A stretch of 43,128 nt of DNA from Ruminococcus sp. UBA4240 (GTDB lineage: Bacteria > Bacillota > Clostridia > Oscillospirales > Ruminococcaceae): NCBI GenBank assembly GCA_002395525.1, contig DGXE01000075.1, positions 1 to 43,128 on the forward strand, read 5' to 3'. The notes beneath the pieces are model-generated. The model had not been told where the DNA came from and did not search any database. It saw only the letters and a program-made list of their open reading frames with translations. The translations under genes and the position numbers were made by a program. Below, piece after piece: positions 1 through 8,247 of the stretch. Every line of letters starts with the position of its first letter. Within the stretch, counting starts at the first letter, position 1.

Positions 1-445
1 GTATGTGGAGGTGGGCAACACCGAGATAGCAGTCGGACATATCACAGAGCTCACAGGTTTTGACAGCTTCAAGCTTGAAATGGTGCATCCCTATTCCGCC
101 AAGTACATGACCTGTATCGAGGAGGCAAAGGCACATCTGAGAGAGAACGCCCGCCCTGAACTTAAAGAAATACCCGATGTATCGGGCTATGACAATATCA
201 TCCTTGCCTATCCCAACTACTGGGGCACTGCTCCCATGGCGGTGTTCACCTTCCTTGAAGGCGCAGACCTTTCGGGGAAGACCATTTACCCCCTCTGCAC
301 CAACGAGGGCAGCGGACTTGGCAGGAGCGTTTCGGATATTAAGAAATATGCCAAAGTCGGTGATGGACTTTCCCTGAGCGGCAGCGGAGTTAAACAGGCA
401 AAGCCGCAGATTGAAAAGTGGCTGAAAAATAACGGACTTATCTGA
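1..445 (+). CDS. flavodoxin domain protein, N-terminus cut by the window edge
   Basis: The reading frame is already open at base 2 (Tyr-Val-Glu-Val-Gly-Asn-Thr) and runs to a TGA at 443-445, so the start lies outside the window. The visible 147 residues match the C-terminal two thirds of a short flavodoxin-fold protein, which binds FMN and carries electrons in the cytoplasm. Family signatures seen are GYDNIILAYPNYWGTAPMAV (Tyr/Trp loop stacking on the flavin), DLSGKTIYPLCTNEGSG and a terminal helix QIEKWLKNNG. It is clearly paralogous to the lipoprotein two genes downstream (same NARPEL, YPxxWG and FSGKT/LSGKT blocks). The next gene starts 10 bases downstream, so they are probably cotranscribed. 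The true start and any signal peptide cannot be judged. The redox partner is unknown. Confidence 0.88.
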   Translation, partial: YVEVGNTEIAVGHITELTGFDSFKLEMVHPYSAKYMTCIEEAKAHLRENARPELKEIPDVSGYDNIILAYPNYWGTAPMAVFTFLEGADLSGKTIYPLCTNEGSGLGRSVSDIKKYAKVGDGLSLSGSGVKQAKPQIEKWLKNNGLI

Positions 446-454
446 GGAGTTACT

Positions 455-829
455 ATGCAGACTTACATCACATTGAATGACGGTACGAAGATTGGAAAGG
501 GTGTATTTATCAATCACTCGGCTATCCTTTCTTCATCCGGAGGTATCGAGTTTGAGGACGGCGTCATGGCGGCACCGGGAGTTCGTATAGCTACCATAAA
601 CCACGATATGTACGACCGACACACTACCTACACCTACGGCAAGGTGCTGATAAAGAAAAATGCCTGGCTCGGTATGGGATGTACCATCTGTCCGGGGGTG
701 ACTGTCGGAAAATATGCTGTTGTTGCGGCGGGGGCTGTGGTCACAAAGGACGTTCCCGACTATGCGGTAGTCGGCGGTGTCCCCGCAAAGGTGATAAAAA
801 TGCTTGATCCTGAACAGATGAAAGACTAA
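455..829 (+). CDS. hexapeptide-repeat acyltransferase (LbH superfamily)
   Basis: A 124-residue protein made almost entirely of left-handed beta-helix hexapeptide repeats (IGKGVFINHSAIL, IKKNAWLGMGCTICPGVTVG, YAVVAAGAVVTKDVPD) followed by the typical closing segment YAVVGGVPAKVIK. These trimeric enzymes transfer acetyl groups from acetyl-CoA to sugars or other hydroxyl/amino acceptors. The His in INHDMYD (about residue 50) is in the position of the catalytic His of maltose/galactoside acetyltransferases. It is shorter than maa/lacA (about 185-200 residues) because the N-terminal Mac domain is missing; the start at 455 is supported by a GAGGAG site at 446-451 and an ATG that begins the first repeat. 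The substrate cannot be told. It sits between two flavodoxin genes, probably in one operon. Confidence 0.85.
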   Translation: MQTYITLNDGTKIGKGVFINHSAILSSSGGIEFEDGVMAAPGVRIATINHDMYDRHTTYTYGKVLIKKNAWLGMGCTICPGVTVGKYAVVAAGAVVTKDVPDYAVVGGVPAKVIKMLDPEQMKD

Positions 830-841
830 GGAGTGCTGTGT

Positions 842-1567
842 ATGAAGCATAAGGCATCAGTGATTGTACCATCACTGTTTATTGCACTTGCTATGTGTGC
901 CTGCGGCATATCCTTGCCTGCTCCCGATACGGCTGAGACAAGTAATACTGTGGAAGAAACGGTGATAGAGCAGCCCTCTGATGAAACAATTACTGATGAC
1001 AGCACGTTTTCTTCACTGGATGAAACAGCCGCTCCCACAGACAGTGACGGCAGGAATATTCTTGTTGCCTACTTCTCCCGTGCAGATGAGAACTACAATG
1101 TGGGTACGGTAGAAAAGGGCAACACACAGATGATCGCCGAGTATATCGCCGGTGAAGTGGGGGCGGACAGCTTTCATATCGAGACAGTTACGCCCTATCC
1201 TGCAAATTATGAGGAATGCTGTGATACAGCAAAGCAGGAGCTTGCCGACAATGCACGCCCTGAGCTGAGCGGGACAGTGGATATGGAACAGTACGACATC
1301 ATATTCTTAGGCTACCCCATATGGTGGGGGGATATGCCCATGGCAGTCTATACCTTTATGGACAGCTATGACTTCTCCGGGAAGACGGTGATACCCTTCA
1401 ACACTCATGAGGGAAGCGGTGCATCGGGAACATATTCAGCTATTGAAGACTATCTGCCCGGTGCACAGGTGCAGGAAGGCCTGGCAGTACAGGGCAGGGA
1501 TGCGCAGGAATTTAGCAATGAAACACAGCAGTCCGTCCGTGACTGGCTGGATGAGCTGGGATTCTGA
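842..1567 (+). CDS. flavodoxin-domain lipoprotein
   Basis: A 241-residue protein with an N-terminal signal (Lys-rich start, hydrophobic residues 7-18) ending in Cys19-Ala-Cys21, a lipobox-like site, so it is probably lipid-anchored on the outer face of the membrane. Residues 22-69 form an acidic Thr/Ser/Glu-rich linker. Residues 71-241 are a flavodoxin domain: RNILVAYFSRADENYNVG at the phosphate-loop position, YDIIFLGYPIWWGDMPMAVY around the flavin, and FSGKTVIPFNTHEGSGASG. The ATG at 842 is preferred to the in-frame GTG at 833 because AAGGAG (828-833) is 8 bases upstream of it. The phosphate loop lacks the classical T/S-x-T-G-x-T, as usual in this short flavodoxin subfamily. Exported flavodoxins may accept electrons at the cell surface; that role is inference. 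Confidence 0.85.
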   Translation: MKHKASVIVPSLFIALAMCACGISLPAPDTAETSNTVEETVIEQPSDETITDDSTFSSLDETAAPTDSDGRNILVAYFSRADENYNVGTVEKGNTQMIAEYIAGEVGADSFHIETVTPYPANYEECCDTAKQELADNARPELSGTVDMEQYDIIFLGYPIWWGDMPMAVYTFMDSYDFSGKTVIPFNTHEGSGASGTYSAIEDYLPGAQVQEGLAVQGRDAQEFSNETQQSVRDWLDELGF

Positions 1568-1587
1568 TCTGTCTCAACACATGACAA

Positions 1588-1620
1588 AGCCCCTGAGCGC
1601 CTTTGAAGCGTTCAGGGGCT
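1588..1620 (+). terminator. hairpin terminator after the flavodoxin genes
   Basis: A 13-bp stem (1588-1600 with 1608-1620, one G-U pair) around a 7-base loop lies 20 bases after the lipoprotein stop. There is no clean T-run after it, so termination strength is uncertain. Confidence 0.65.
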
Positions 1621-1666
1621 GATTGTATCCATCCTTGTGAAATGTAAAAAACTTTTGCTCAAAGTA

Positions 1667-1695
1667 TTGCCTTTTTGGTCATGGCGGGGTATAAT
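1667..1695 (+). promoter_or_regulatory. sigma-A promoter of the methionine synthase operon
   Basis: TTGCCT (1667-1672), a 17-base spacer and a perfect TATAAT (1690-1695). Transcription would begin near 1702, leaving a leader of about 28 bases, too short for a SAM, T-box or cobalamin riboswitch. Confidence 0.8.
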
Positions 1696-1729
1696 AGCTG
1701 TATAGGATCAAACAATCAGGGTGAGGATA

Positions 1730-2383
1730 ATGGAAGAGCATCTCTATAAGGAAATATACAGGTATCTGGGCTATCGGGGGATGACTCCGGATGAACAGAC
1801 TGATGCGCTTGTAGCCGAATGTTTGGCACAGGCAAGGGAGGAAATGCAGCCTTTGAGTGCCGTGCGCCGCCTTGATGTCAGGCACACCGGTGAAGACAGG
1901 CTCCTCATAGGGGATATGGACATACATTCCCACGGCCTTGCACGGAATATGCAGGGCTGTGAAAAAGCGTATTTGCTTGCCGTCACCATAGGTCACGGGA
2001 TAGACACCCTCATAAGGCGTGCAGAGGTCACAAGCATGATGAAGGCGGCTGTGATGCAGTCCGTAGGGGCGGCACTGGTGGAGGAGCTGTGCGACAGGGT
2101 AAACGAGGAGATACGCATTGCCGCTGAAAAGGAGGGCTATCACTGCAAGCCCCGTTTTTCCCCGGGGTACGGGGATCTCGCCCTTGACCTGCAAAGGGAT
2201 TTTGAGCGCATACTCAATATGCGAACAAACCTTGGTATAACTCTGACAGATACTCTCCTCATGGTGCCCTCAAAGTCTGTCACCGCCTTTGTGGGGCTGT
2301 ACAGAGGGGCGCAGGAGTGCTCTTCGGGCGGCTGTTCGGAGTGCAATCTGTATGAGGACTGCACCTTCAGGGATGAGGGATAA
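1730..2383 (+). CDS. stand-alone methionine synthase reactivation (AdoMet-binding) domain protein
   Basis: A 217-residue protein that matches the free-standing activation domain of cobalamin-dependent methionine synthase. In E. coli this domain is the C-terminus of MetH; it binds AdoMet and remethylates oxidised cob(II)alamin. The AdoMet-site motif is seen as PRFSPGYGDLALDLQRDF (compare RxxPGYxxxPDH), preceded by the helix KAAVMQSVGAALVEELCD typical of the clostridial form. The C-terminus carries a Cys cluster (CSSGGCSECNLYEDC) that could bind a metal. ATG 1730 is chosen over GTG 1721 because the AGGGTGAGG site (1718-1726) would overlap the GTG. It lies just upstream of metH, which here lacks this domain, so the two products should form one functional enzyme. 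Split MetH is known, for example in Thermotoga. Confidence 0.88.
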   Translation: MEEHLYKEIYRYLGYRGMTPDEQTDALVAECLAQAREEMQPLSAVRRLDVRHTGEDRLLIGDMDIHSHGLARNMQGCEKAYLLAVTIGHGIDTLIRRAEVTSMMKAAVMQSVGAALVEELCDRVNEEIRIAAEKEGYHCKPRFSPGYGDLALDLQRDFERILNMRTNLGITLTDTLLMVPSKSVTAFVGLYRGAQECSSGGCSECNLYEDCTFRDEG

Positions 2384-2443
2384 CACCGTGTGTCCCATTG
2401 GGGGAGCATACAGCAAACAACACTGCACAAAAAGGATGATAAT

Positions 2444-4861
2444 ATGAAGCAACTGACACAACGACTGGGGAAAGAATGGCTCTTCTGCGACGGAGGGTCG
2501 GGGACATATCTGCAGGAGCACGGTCTTGCAGGGGGGGAGCTGCCTGAGACATGGAACCTGTCCCGCCCCGACATCATCGAGAAAATGAACCGCAGCTATT
2601 ATGAAGCCGGTGCGGATATAGTGAACACCAACACATTCGGCGCAAATGTCCTTAAGTTCGGTGACAAGACGGATGAGATAATCACAGCAGGGGTGAATAT
2701 CGCAAAAAGGGCACGCCATGCAGCAGGCAGGGATGATGACGCCTATGTGGCTCTTGACATAGGCCCCACGGGGAAGCTTTTAGAACCTATGGGGGATCTG
2801 AGCTTTGACAGGGCTGTTGAGATATTTGCCCAGATAGTAAGGGCAGGGGCAGTGGCAGGAGCTGACCTTGTGCTCATTGAGACCATGAGCGACGGCTATG
2901 AGGCAAAGGCGGCGCTTCTTGCGGCAAAGGAGAACTGCACCCTCCCTGTGATAGTTACCTGTGTGTATGACAACAACGGCAGACTTCTTACAGGAGGGAC
3001 AGTCGAGACCACCGTTGCCATGCTGGAGGGGCTGGGCGCCGATGCGGTGGGTGTAAACTGCGGCGTAGGCCCTGATATGATGGTGCCCATAGTTGAAAGA
3101 CTGGTAAAGTGTGCAAGTGTTCCCGTGGTGGTAAATCCCAATGCGGGACTGCCCCAGGTGGCAGACGGTAAAACAGTGTTCAACGTAGGCCCCGAAGAAT
3201 TTGTACATCATATGTCCGTGATCGCACGTATGGGGGTACAGGTGTGCGGAGGATGCTGCGGCACCACTCCCGACCACATCAGGCTCCTTTCGGATACGGT
3301 ACGGGAGCTGCCCTTTATCCCCCAGACCGAAAAGGATATATGCATTGTGACATCCGGCTCCCGTGGGGTAGTCATAGGGGACAGGACAGTTATCATCGGT
3401 GAAAGGATAAATCCCACGGGGAAAAAGCGGTTCAAGCAGGCACTTCGTGAAAACGACATCCCCTATATTCTGGGCGAGGGTTTGAAGCAGGAGAGCCAGG
3501 GAGCCCATATCCTTGATGTGAATGTAGGCCTGCCGGAGATAGACGAGCCTGAAATGATGGAGCGTGTGGTAAAGGCTTTGCAGGAGGTGACACCACTGCC
3601 CCTGCAGATAGACACCACCGATGTTAAGGCACTTGAAAGGGCTATGCGAATATACAATGGCAAGCCTATGATAAATTCCGTCAACGGCAAGAAGGAGGTC
3701 ATAGAGCAGGTCATGCCCCTTGTGGCAAAGTACGGCGGCGTGCTGGTGTCACTGGCTCTTGACGAGGACGGCATCCCCGACAATGCCGATGACCGCATAC
3801 GCATCGCAAAGAGGATATACGAGGCGGCGGAGCATTACGGCATACCTCGCAGGGATATAGTTATAGACGGGCTGTGCATGACCGTGTCATCCGATACCTC
3901 ATCGGCGCTTGCCACCCTTGAAACTGTGCGCAGGGTGCGTGATGAGCTGCACGGACACAGCATCCTCGGTGTGTCCAACATCTCCTTCGGACTGCCTGCA
4001 AGGGAGCTGGTAAACTCCACATTCCTTACCATGGCAATGCAGAACGGCCTTTCCTGTGCCATAATCAATCCCGGTAACGAACCTATGATGAGGGCATATT
4101 ACAGCACCAATGCACTTCTGAACAAGGATCCCCAGTGCATGGACTTTGTGGGGAGATATTCGGAGTATGTGGCATTTGACAAGCAGGGGAGCACACAGAC
4201 ACAGGCAGCAGGGGACAAGCCGCAGACAGGTGCGGCAGCGGGAGAAACTGCGACCGTTGCCGATGCGGTGAAGAGAGGCTTCAAGGCACAGGCGGAGGAG
4301 CTTACCAGAAAGGCACTGAAAACATCTCCCGCCCTTGAAATAATAGACAGGGAGCTTATCCCCGCCCTTGATGAGGTGGGCGTAGGCTTTGAAAAGGGGC
4401 GGGTGTTCCTCCCTCAGCTGCTTATGAGCGCAGATGCGGCAAAGGCTGCATTTGAGGTGATAAAGACCTCCATGGCTGGACAGGAGCAGCAGATAAAGGC
4501 AAAGGTCATCCTTGCCACTGTCAAGGGGGATATCCACGATATAGGGAAGAATATCGTCAAGGTCATGATGGAAAACTACGGCTATCAGGTCATAGACTTG
4601 GGCAAGGATGTTCCCCCGGAGGTAATCGTTGATACCGCCGTAAAGGAGGATATAAAGCTTGTGGGGCTTTCAGCCCTTATGACCACCACCGTGGTGAGCA
4701 TGGAGGAGACCATAAAGCTGTTAAGAGAAAAAAAGCCCGACTGCAAGGTGGCAGTGGGCGGTGCGGTAATGACACAGGAATATGCGGATGCCATAGGCGC
4801 AGACTTCTACGGCAAGGATGCCATGGCGACTGTTAGATATGCGGACAGCCTGTTCTGCTAA
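2444..4861 (+). CDS. metH: cobalamin-dependent methionine synthase, three-domain form
   Basis: An 805-residue cytoplasmic enzyme transferring methyl from 5-methyltetrahydrofolate to homocysteine through cobalamin. Domains in order: homocysteine-binding barrel (about 10-300) with the three zinc ligands Cys206 (GVNCGVG), Cys271 and Cys272 (GGCCGTTPDH); pterin-binding barrel (about 310-560) starting IIGERINPTGKKRF (Gly319 onward); a Gln/Ala/Thr-rich linker near 590-615; cobalamin cap and Rossmann domain with GDIHDIGKNI, His698 being the lower cobalt ligand. The protein ends after the B12 domain, about 400 residues shorter than E. coli MetH, because the activation domain is the separate gene upstream. 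ATG 2444 is chosen because AGGA at 2433-2436 precedes it and homology starts there; codons further upstream show no similarity. It is 60 bases downstream of its partner gene. Confidence 0.95.
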   Translation: MKQLTQRLGKEWLFCDGGSGTYLQEHGLAGGELPETWNLSRPDIIEKMNRSYYEAGADIVNTNTFGANVLKFGDKTDEIITAGVNIAKRARHAAGRDDDAYVALDIGPTGKLLEPMGDLSFDRAVEIFAQIVRAGAVAGADLVLIETMSDGYEAKAALLAAKENCTLPVIVTCVYDNNGRLLTGGTVETTVAMLEGLGADAVGVNCGVGPDMMVPIVERLVKCASVPVVVNPNAGLPQVADGKTVFNVGPEEFVHHMSVIARMGVQVCGGCCGTTPDHIRLLSDTVRELPFIPQTEKDICIVTSGSRGVVIGDRTVIIGERINPTGKKRFKQALRENDIPYILGEGLKQESQGAHILDVNVGLPEIDEPEMMERVVKALQEVTPLPLQIDTTDVKALERAMRIYNGKPMINSVNGKKEVIEQVMPLVAKYGGVLVSLALDEDGIPDNADDRIRIAKRIYEAAEHYGIPRRDIVIDGLCMTVSSDTSSALATLETVRRVRDELHGHSILGVSNISFGLPARELVNSTFLTMAMQNGLSCAIINPGNEPMMRAYYSTNALLNKDPQCMDFVGRYSEYVAFDKQGSTQTQAAGDKPQTGAAAGETATVADAVKRGFKAQAEELTRKALKTSPALEIIDRELIPALDEVGVGFEKGRVFLPQLLMSADAAKAAFEVIKTSMAGQEQQIKAKVILATVKGDIHDIGKNIVKVMMENYGYQVIDLGKDVPPEVIVDTAVKEDIKLVGLSALMTTTVVSMEETIKLLREKKPDCKVAVGGAVMTQEYADAIGADFYGKDAMATVRYADSLFC

Positions 4862-4874
4862 ACGATCAAAGAAC

Positions 4875-4915
4875 CATCGCCCGAAAGCTTTATAGGCTCT
4901 CGGGCGATGTTTTAT
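4875..4915 (+). terminator. intrinsic terminator after metH
   Basis: A 14-bp stem (4875-4888 with 4896-4909, one G-U) and 7-base loop, followed by TTTTAT. It separates the convergent metH and lytic transglycosylase genes and probably serves metH; on the minus strand the following T-run is poor. Confidence 0.88.
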
Positions 4916-4928
4916 GCTGTGTGAACTG

Positions 4929-5501
4929 CTATTCATAAAGCTCACAGTATTTTTCGTAGTTTTTCATCACACGCTCTACATATTCCCTTGTGACAGGGGA
5001 GGGGATGTTCACAAGGTGCAATCCGTCAGGGGAGTATTCCCTGTTTTCAAGCCATGCGTTAACTGTGCCCCTGCCTGCATGATAGGCAGCAACGGCTGTG
5101 GGTATGTCCTCGTATTCATCGCACAGGAGCTTTAGCAGATATGTGCCTGTGGAGATGTTGACATCCGGGTCGTGTATGTCATTGTAATCAACGGGGGTCT
5201 CATCGCCACGGCGGAATGACACCCAGTCCACCGCATCGGGCATAAGCTGCATAAGTCCCCTTGCCCCCACATCGGACACAGCATTGGGATCAAAGCTGCT
5301 CTCTGCCTTTACCACAGCATAGACAAGGTGCTTGTCCACATTGTATTCACGGGAATACCTCTCCACCTGTTCCCTGAACACCCTGGGGTAGAATATGGCT
5401 TTTTCTATGGCGGTGAAATTCAGTACCACCGCCATGAACAGCACCGCCAGTATCAGCGGCACCACCACATAGCGGTAACGCCGCTTAGCTCTTCTTTTCA
5501 T
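4929..5501 (-). CDS. membrane-anchored lytic transglycosylase (SLT/GH23)
   Basis: A 190-residue protein with a basic N-terminus and one membrane segment (about 11-27), then a GH23 soluble-lytic-transglycosylase domain (about 48-190) facing the cell wall. It cleaves the glycan MurNAc-GlcNAc bond with formation of an anhydro ring. Motifs are VKAESSFDPNAVSDVGARGL (the Glu of AES is the catalytic acid), MQLMP, and AAYHAGRGTVNAWL, all in family order; LPxTG or LysM modules are absent. It is the last gene of a leftward operon and its start overlaps the end of coaE by 17 bases, with only a weak AGAAAG site, suggesting translational coupling. The role in growth or remodelling of peptidoglycan is inferred from the family. 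Confidence 0.92.
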   Translation of the reverse strand: MKRRAKRRYRYVVVPLILAVLFMAVVLNFTAIEKAIFYPRVFREQVERYSREYNVDKHLVYAVVKAESSFDPNAVSDVGARGLMQLMPDAVDWVSFRRGDETPVDYNDIHDPDVNISTGTYLLKLLCDEYEDIPTAVAAYHAGRGTVNAWLENREYSPDGLHLVNIPSPVTREYVERVMKNYEKYCELYE

Positions 5502-6129
5502 TATTTGTCTTTCTGTGTCTCTTAGGCTTTATCATTATCTGCATTACTGCGGAGAGACACTCCTTTTCGTATTCTTTGAGAGAGCCGCTGTTTGATATGC
5601 ATATGTCGGAATGGCTCTTGAAAAACTCCTCATCGTGCTGGGATGCGATACGTGCCCTTGCCGCTTCCTCCGTAATGCCGTCCCTTGCCATGATACGGGA
5701 TATGCGCATATTCTCGGGGGCAGTGACGCTTATTATCATATCGCAGAAGATATCTGCTCCCGCCTCAAAAAGGGTGGGGGCATCAAGAAGAACATATTCA
5801 GCCTTTTCCCTGCCAAGGGCAACGAGCTCTTTCAGTATCATCATATCAATGTGGGGATAGCATATATCATCCAGTATTTTAAGCTTTTCCCTGTCTGAAA
5901 AGACGATGCCTGCAAGCTTTTTGCGGTCAAGGGAGCCGTCAGGCAGAAGGATATCCTCACCGAAGGAGAGGACACACTGCCTGAGACAGGGAGAGCCCTT
6001 TTCCATGACCTTTCGGGCTATGATATCCGCATCCAGTACGTGGTTGCCTGCTTGCCTGAAAATATTTGCTAAGGTGGTCTTTCCGGCACCGCTCTGCCCG
6101 GTAAGACCTACGATATACGGCAGTTTCAT
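5485..6129 (-). CDS. coaE: dephospho-CoA kinase
   Basis: A 214-residue cytoplasmic kinase for the last step of coenzyme A synthesis (ATP plus dephospho-CoA). Seen: P-loop GLTGQSGAGKTT (residues 8-19), the DADIIARKV block (Asp of DADxIAR is the catalytic base), CYPHI, VLLDAPTLFEAG (usual LDxPLLFE) and RISRIMARDGITEEAARARI, the lid. Length fits the family. The ATG at 6127-6129 (minus strand) is preceded by AAAGGA at good spacing; the long upstream extension of the frame has no similarity and is discarded. The basic C-terminal tail (KPKRHRKTNNEKK) is longer than usual and overlaps the next gene. CoaD, the preceding pathway step, is encoded at 32409-32906. Confidence 0.95.
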   Translation of the reverse strand: MKLPYIVGLTGQSGAGKTTLANIFRQAGNHVLDADIIARKVMEKGSPCLRQCVLSFGEDILLPDGSLDRKKLAGIVFSDREKLKILDDICYPHIDMMILKELVALGREKAEYVLLDAPTLFEAGADIFCDMIISVTAPENMRISRIMARDGITEEAARARIASQHDEEFFKSHSDICISNSGSLKEYEKECLSAVMQIMIKPKRHRKTNNEKKS

Positions 6130-6169
6130 ATTATTCCTTTCATACGGCTGTGATAAGGGAGACAGCTTA

Positions 6170-7186
6170 TCAGCATCTGACGGTCTCAAATCCTGCTGCA
6201 CGAAGCAGACGGTTGTATACCGCAAGCCCCAGGCCGTCTTTTTCGGGACAGCGGACATAGACCGTATCTGCGGATATGTCATCAAGGGAGCGCAGGACAT
6301 CAAAGAGGGAATGAGCCTGCTCTGCGGGGGTGATGCCATAGGGCACACAGTTGACTTTGATACCCTGTTCATCACCGAAGCACATGGCGCATATGTTCTC
6401 ATCACGGCGGGCATTGACAAAGGAAACATATTCCTCCCTGCTGCCCTCAACTATGACCACATGGGCATCCGGAGCGTAATGCCTGTACTTCATCCCCGGG
6501 GAGAGCACCCTCTCACCATCTCCGATATGCTCCACAACGCCCCTTGCCATGGAGACGTTTTCACTGCCCACCGTATCCCGAAGCTCCTCAAGGGAAACGA
6601 ACCCCGGCCGCAGAAGGGTAACATGACCTTCTTCATCCACACTCACCACTGTGGATTCCACCCCGACAGCGCAGATGCCGCCGTCTATTATGGCTGCGAT
6701 CCGTCCGTCAAGGTCGTTTTTAACGTGCTGTGCAGTGGTTGGACTGGGGTGTCCTGACAGATTGGCGGAGGGTGCCGCCAGAGGGAAGCCGCATTCACGG
6801 ATAAGAGCCTGTGCCGTTTTGTTGGCGGGGAAGCGGATCCCTACGGTGTCAAGGCCGCCGCTGGTGGCATAGGGTATAATGTCCCTTTTGGGGAGTATGA
6901 CAGTCAGTGGCCCGGGCCAGAAGGCATCAAAGAGCCTTGCGGCATTGTCGGGGACAGCCTTTGCTATGGTGTCAACGGTGCCTGCATCACATATGTGTAC
7001 TATAAGGGGATTGTCCGAGGGACGCCCCTTTGCGGCATATATAGCGGCTGAAGAGTTTGCATCAAAGGCATTGCCTGCAAGACCGTATACTGTTTCCGTG
7101 GGCATTGCCACAAGGCCGCCCTCTTTCAGTATTGCTGCCGCTTTTTTAATATCACTCTCACATGGAGTGAGCATCAGCGTTTTCAT
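6170..7186 (-). CDS. tsaC: threonylcarbamoyl-AMP synthase, Sua5 type
   Basis: A 338-residue enzyme making threonylcarbamoyl-AMP from Thr, bicarbonate and ATP, the first step of t6A37 modification of ANN-decoding tRNAs. The YrdC domain (about 8-200) shows PTETVYGLAGNAF, AKGRPSDNPLIVHI, FWPGPLTVIL, VGIRFPAN and APSANLSGHPSPTTAQHV, all hallmark blocks. The C-terminal Sua5 domain (about 245-338) begins after the linker LSPGMKYRHYAPDA, a typical Sua5 connector, and closes with NRLLRAAG. Its ATG overlaps the stop of prfA by four bases (ATGA, 7183-7186), so it is probably translationally coupled. The association of sua5 with prfA is common in Firmicutes. Confidence 0.95.
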   Translation of the reverse strand: MKTLMLTPCESDIKKAAAILKEGGLVAMPTETVYGLAGNAFDANSSAAIYAAKGRPSDNPLIVHICDAGTVDTIAKAVPDNAARLFDAFWPGPLTVILPKRDIIPYATSGGLDTVGIRFPANKTAQALIRECGFPLAAPSANLSGHPSPTTAQHVKNDLDGRIAAIIDGGICAVGVESTVVSVDEEGHVTLLRPGFVSLEELRDTVGSENVSMARGVVEHIGDGERVLSPGMKYRHYAPDAHVVIVEGSREEYVSFVNARRDENICAMCFGDEQGIKVNCVPYGITPAEQAHSLFDVLRSLDDISADTVYVRCPEKDGLGLAVYNRLLRAAGFETVRC

Positions 7187-8247
7187 TCCTCACCTGCCAG
7201 CTTTGCCGCCTGATCCGCTGTGGTAAGTGCATCTATCACTTCGTCAAGGTTCCCGTTCATTATGCTTTCCAGCTTGTACAGGGTAAGGCCTATACGGTGA
7301 TCTGTGAGCCGTCCCTCGGGGAAGTTGTAGGTGCGTATCCGCTCGGAGCGGCTGGCTGTACCTACCTGCGAACGCCTGTCGGAGGCTATCTTTTCGTTCT
7401 GTTCCTCCAGCAGACGGTCATAAAGGCGGGAGCGCAGTATCTTCATTGCCCTGTCCTTGTTCTTGTACTGGCTTCTCTCATCCTGGCACTCGACCACCAA
7501 ACCTGTGGGTATATGGGTTATGCGCACGGCAGACTCGGTCTTGTTGATGTGCTGCCCGCCCGCACCGGAGGAGCGGAACACGTCAATTTTAAGGTCTGTG
7601 GGGTTTATCTCCACCTCCACATCATCTACCTCCGGAAGAACTGCCACAGTTACAGTGGAGGTCTGTATGCGCCCCTGTGACTCTGTTTCAGGCACACGCT
7701 GCACACGGTGAACTCCGCTCTCGAATTTAAGCCTTGAATATGCACCTGCCCCGTCCACGGAGAAGGATATTTCCTTGTATCCCCCAAGCTCCGTGGGATT
7801 TGCATTCAGTATCTCGGTCTTCCAGCGGCGACCCTCTGCGTACATGGAGTACATCCTGAAAAGGGAGTTGGCAAACAGGCACGCCTCCTCGCCGCCGGCA
7901 CCCCCACGTATCTCCACGATGACGTTCTTTTCGTCATTGGGATCCTTGGGTATAAGGAGTATTTTCAGCTCCTCTGCGGTGCTCTCCTTGCGCTGCTTTG
8001 CATCGTCAAGCTCTTCCCTGGCAAGCTCCTTAATGTCCGGGTCTGATTCATCCAGCATGGCAATGGCATCAGCTTCATCCTGTACAGCCTTTGTGTACTC
8101 ACGGTACTTTTCCACAACAGGCTCCAGTGCCTTGTATTCCTTCATAAGGGCTGTATACTGCTCTGTATCACTTATGACCGCCGGATCCGTGAGCATAAGG
8201 GCTACGGAATCAAAGCGCTGTGCGGTGCCTTCAAGTTTTTCAAACAT
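7183..8247 (-). CDS. prfA: peptide chain release factor 1
   Basis: A 354-residue class I release factor for UAA and UAG. Seen: the stop-codon-recognition PxT tripeptide as Pro-Glu-Thr 186-188 in RVQRVPETESQGR, the universal GGQ at 230-232 (SSGAGGQHINKTESAVRITH) that triggers peptidyl-tRNA hydrolysis, and the closing SERIRTYNFPEGRLTDHRIG block. Length is typical. Oddity: the residue after GRI in the decoding site, almost always His (GRIHTS; His193 in the Thermus enzyme), is Gln195 here (GRIQTS). Start ATG 8245-8247 overlaps the DUF951 gene by 8 bases. The prmC methyltransferase gene that often follows prfA is not next to it; tsaC takes that place. Confidence 0.97.
   Translation of the reverse strand: MFEKLEGTAQRFDSVALMLTDPAVISDTEQYTALMKEYKALEPVVEKYREYTKAVQDEADAIAMLDESDPDIKELAREELDDAKQRKESTAEELKILLIPKDPNDEKNVIVEIRGGAGGEEACLFANSLFRMYSMYAEGRRWKTEILNANPTELGGYKEISFSVDGAGAYSRLKFESGVHRVQRVPETESQGRIQTSTVTVAVLPEVDDVEVEINPTDLKIDVFRSSGAGGQHINKTESAVRITHIPTGLVVECQDERSQYKNKDRAMKILRSRLYDRLLEEQNEKIASDRRSQVGTASRSERIRTYNFPEGRLTDHRIGLTLYKLESIMNGNLDEVIDALTTADQAAKLAGEE

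Noticed and set aside
1696..1729. Possible SAM or cobalamin riboswitch before the methionine synthase genes
   Set aside because: The leader between promoter and start codon is about 28 bases, too short for either fold.
2780..3508. Long minus-strand open frame inside metH
   Set aside because: Shadow of the metH codons; no family similarity and metH is certain.
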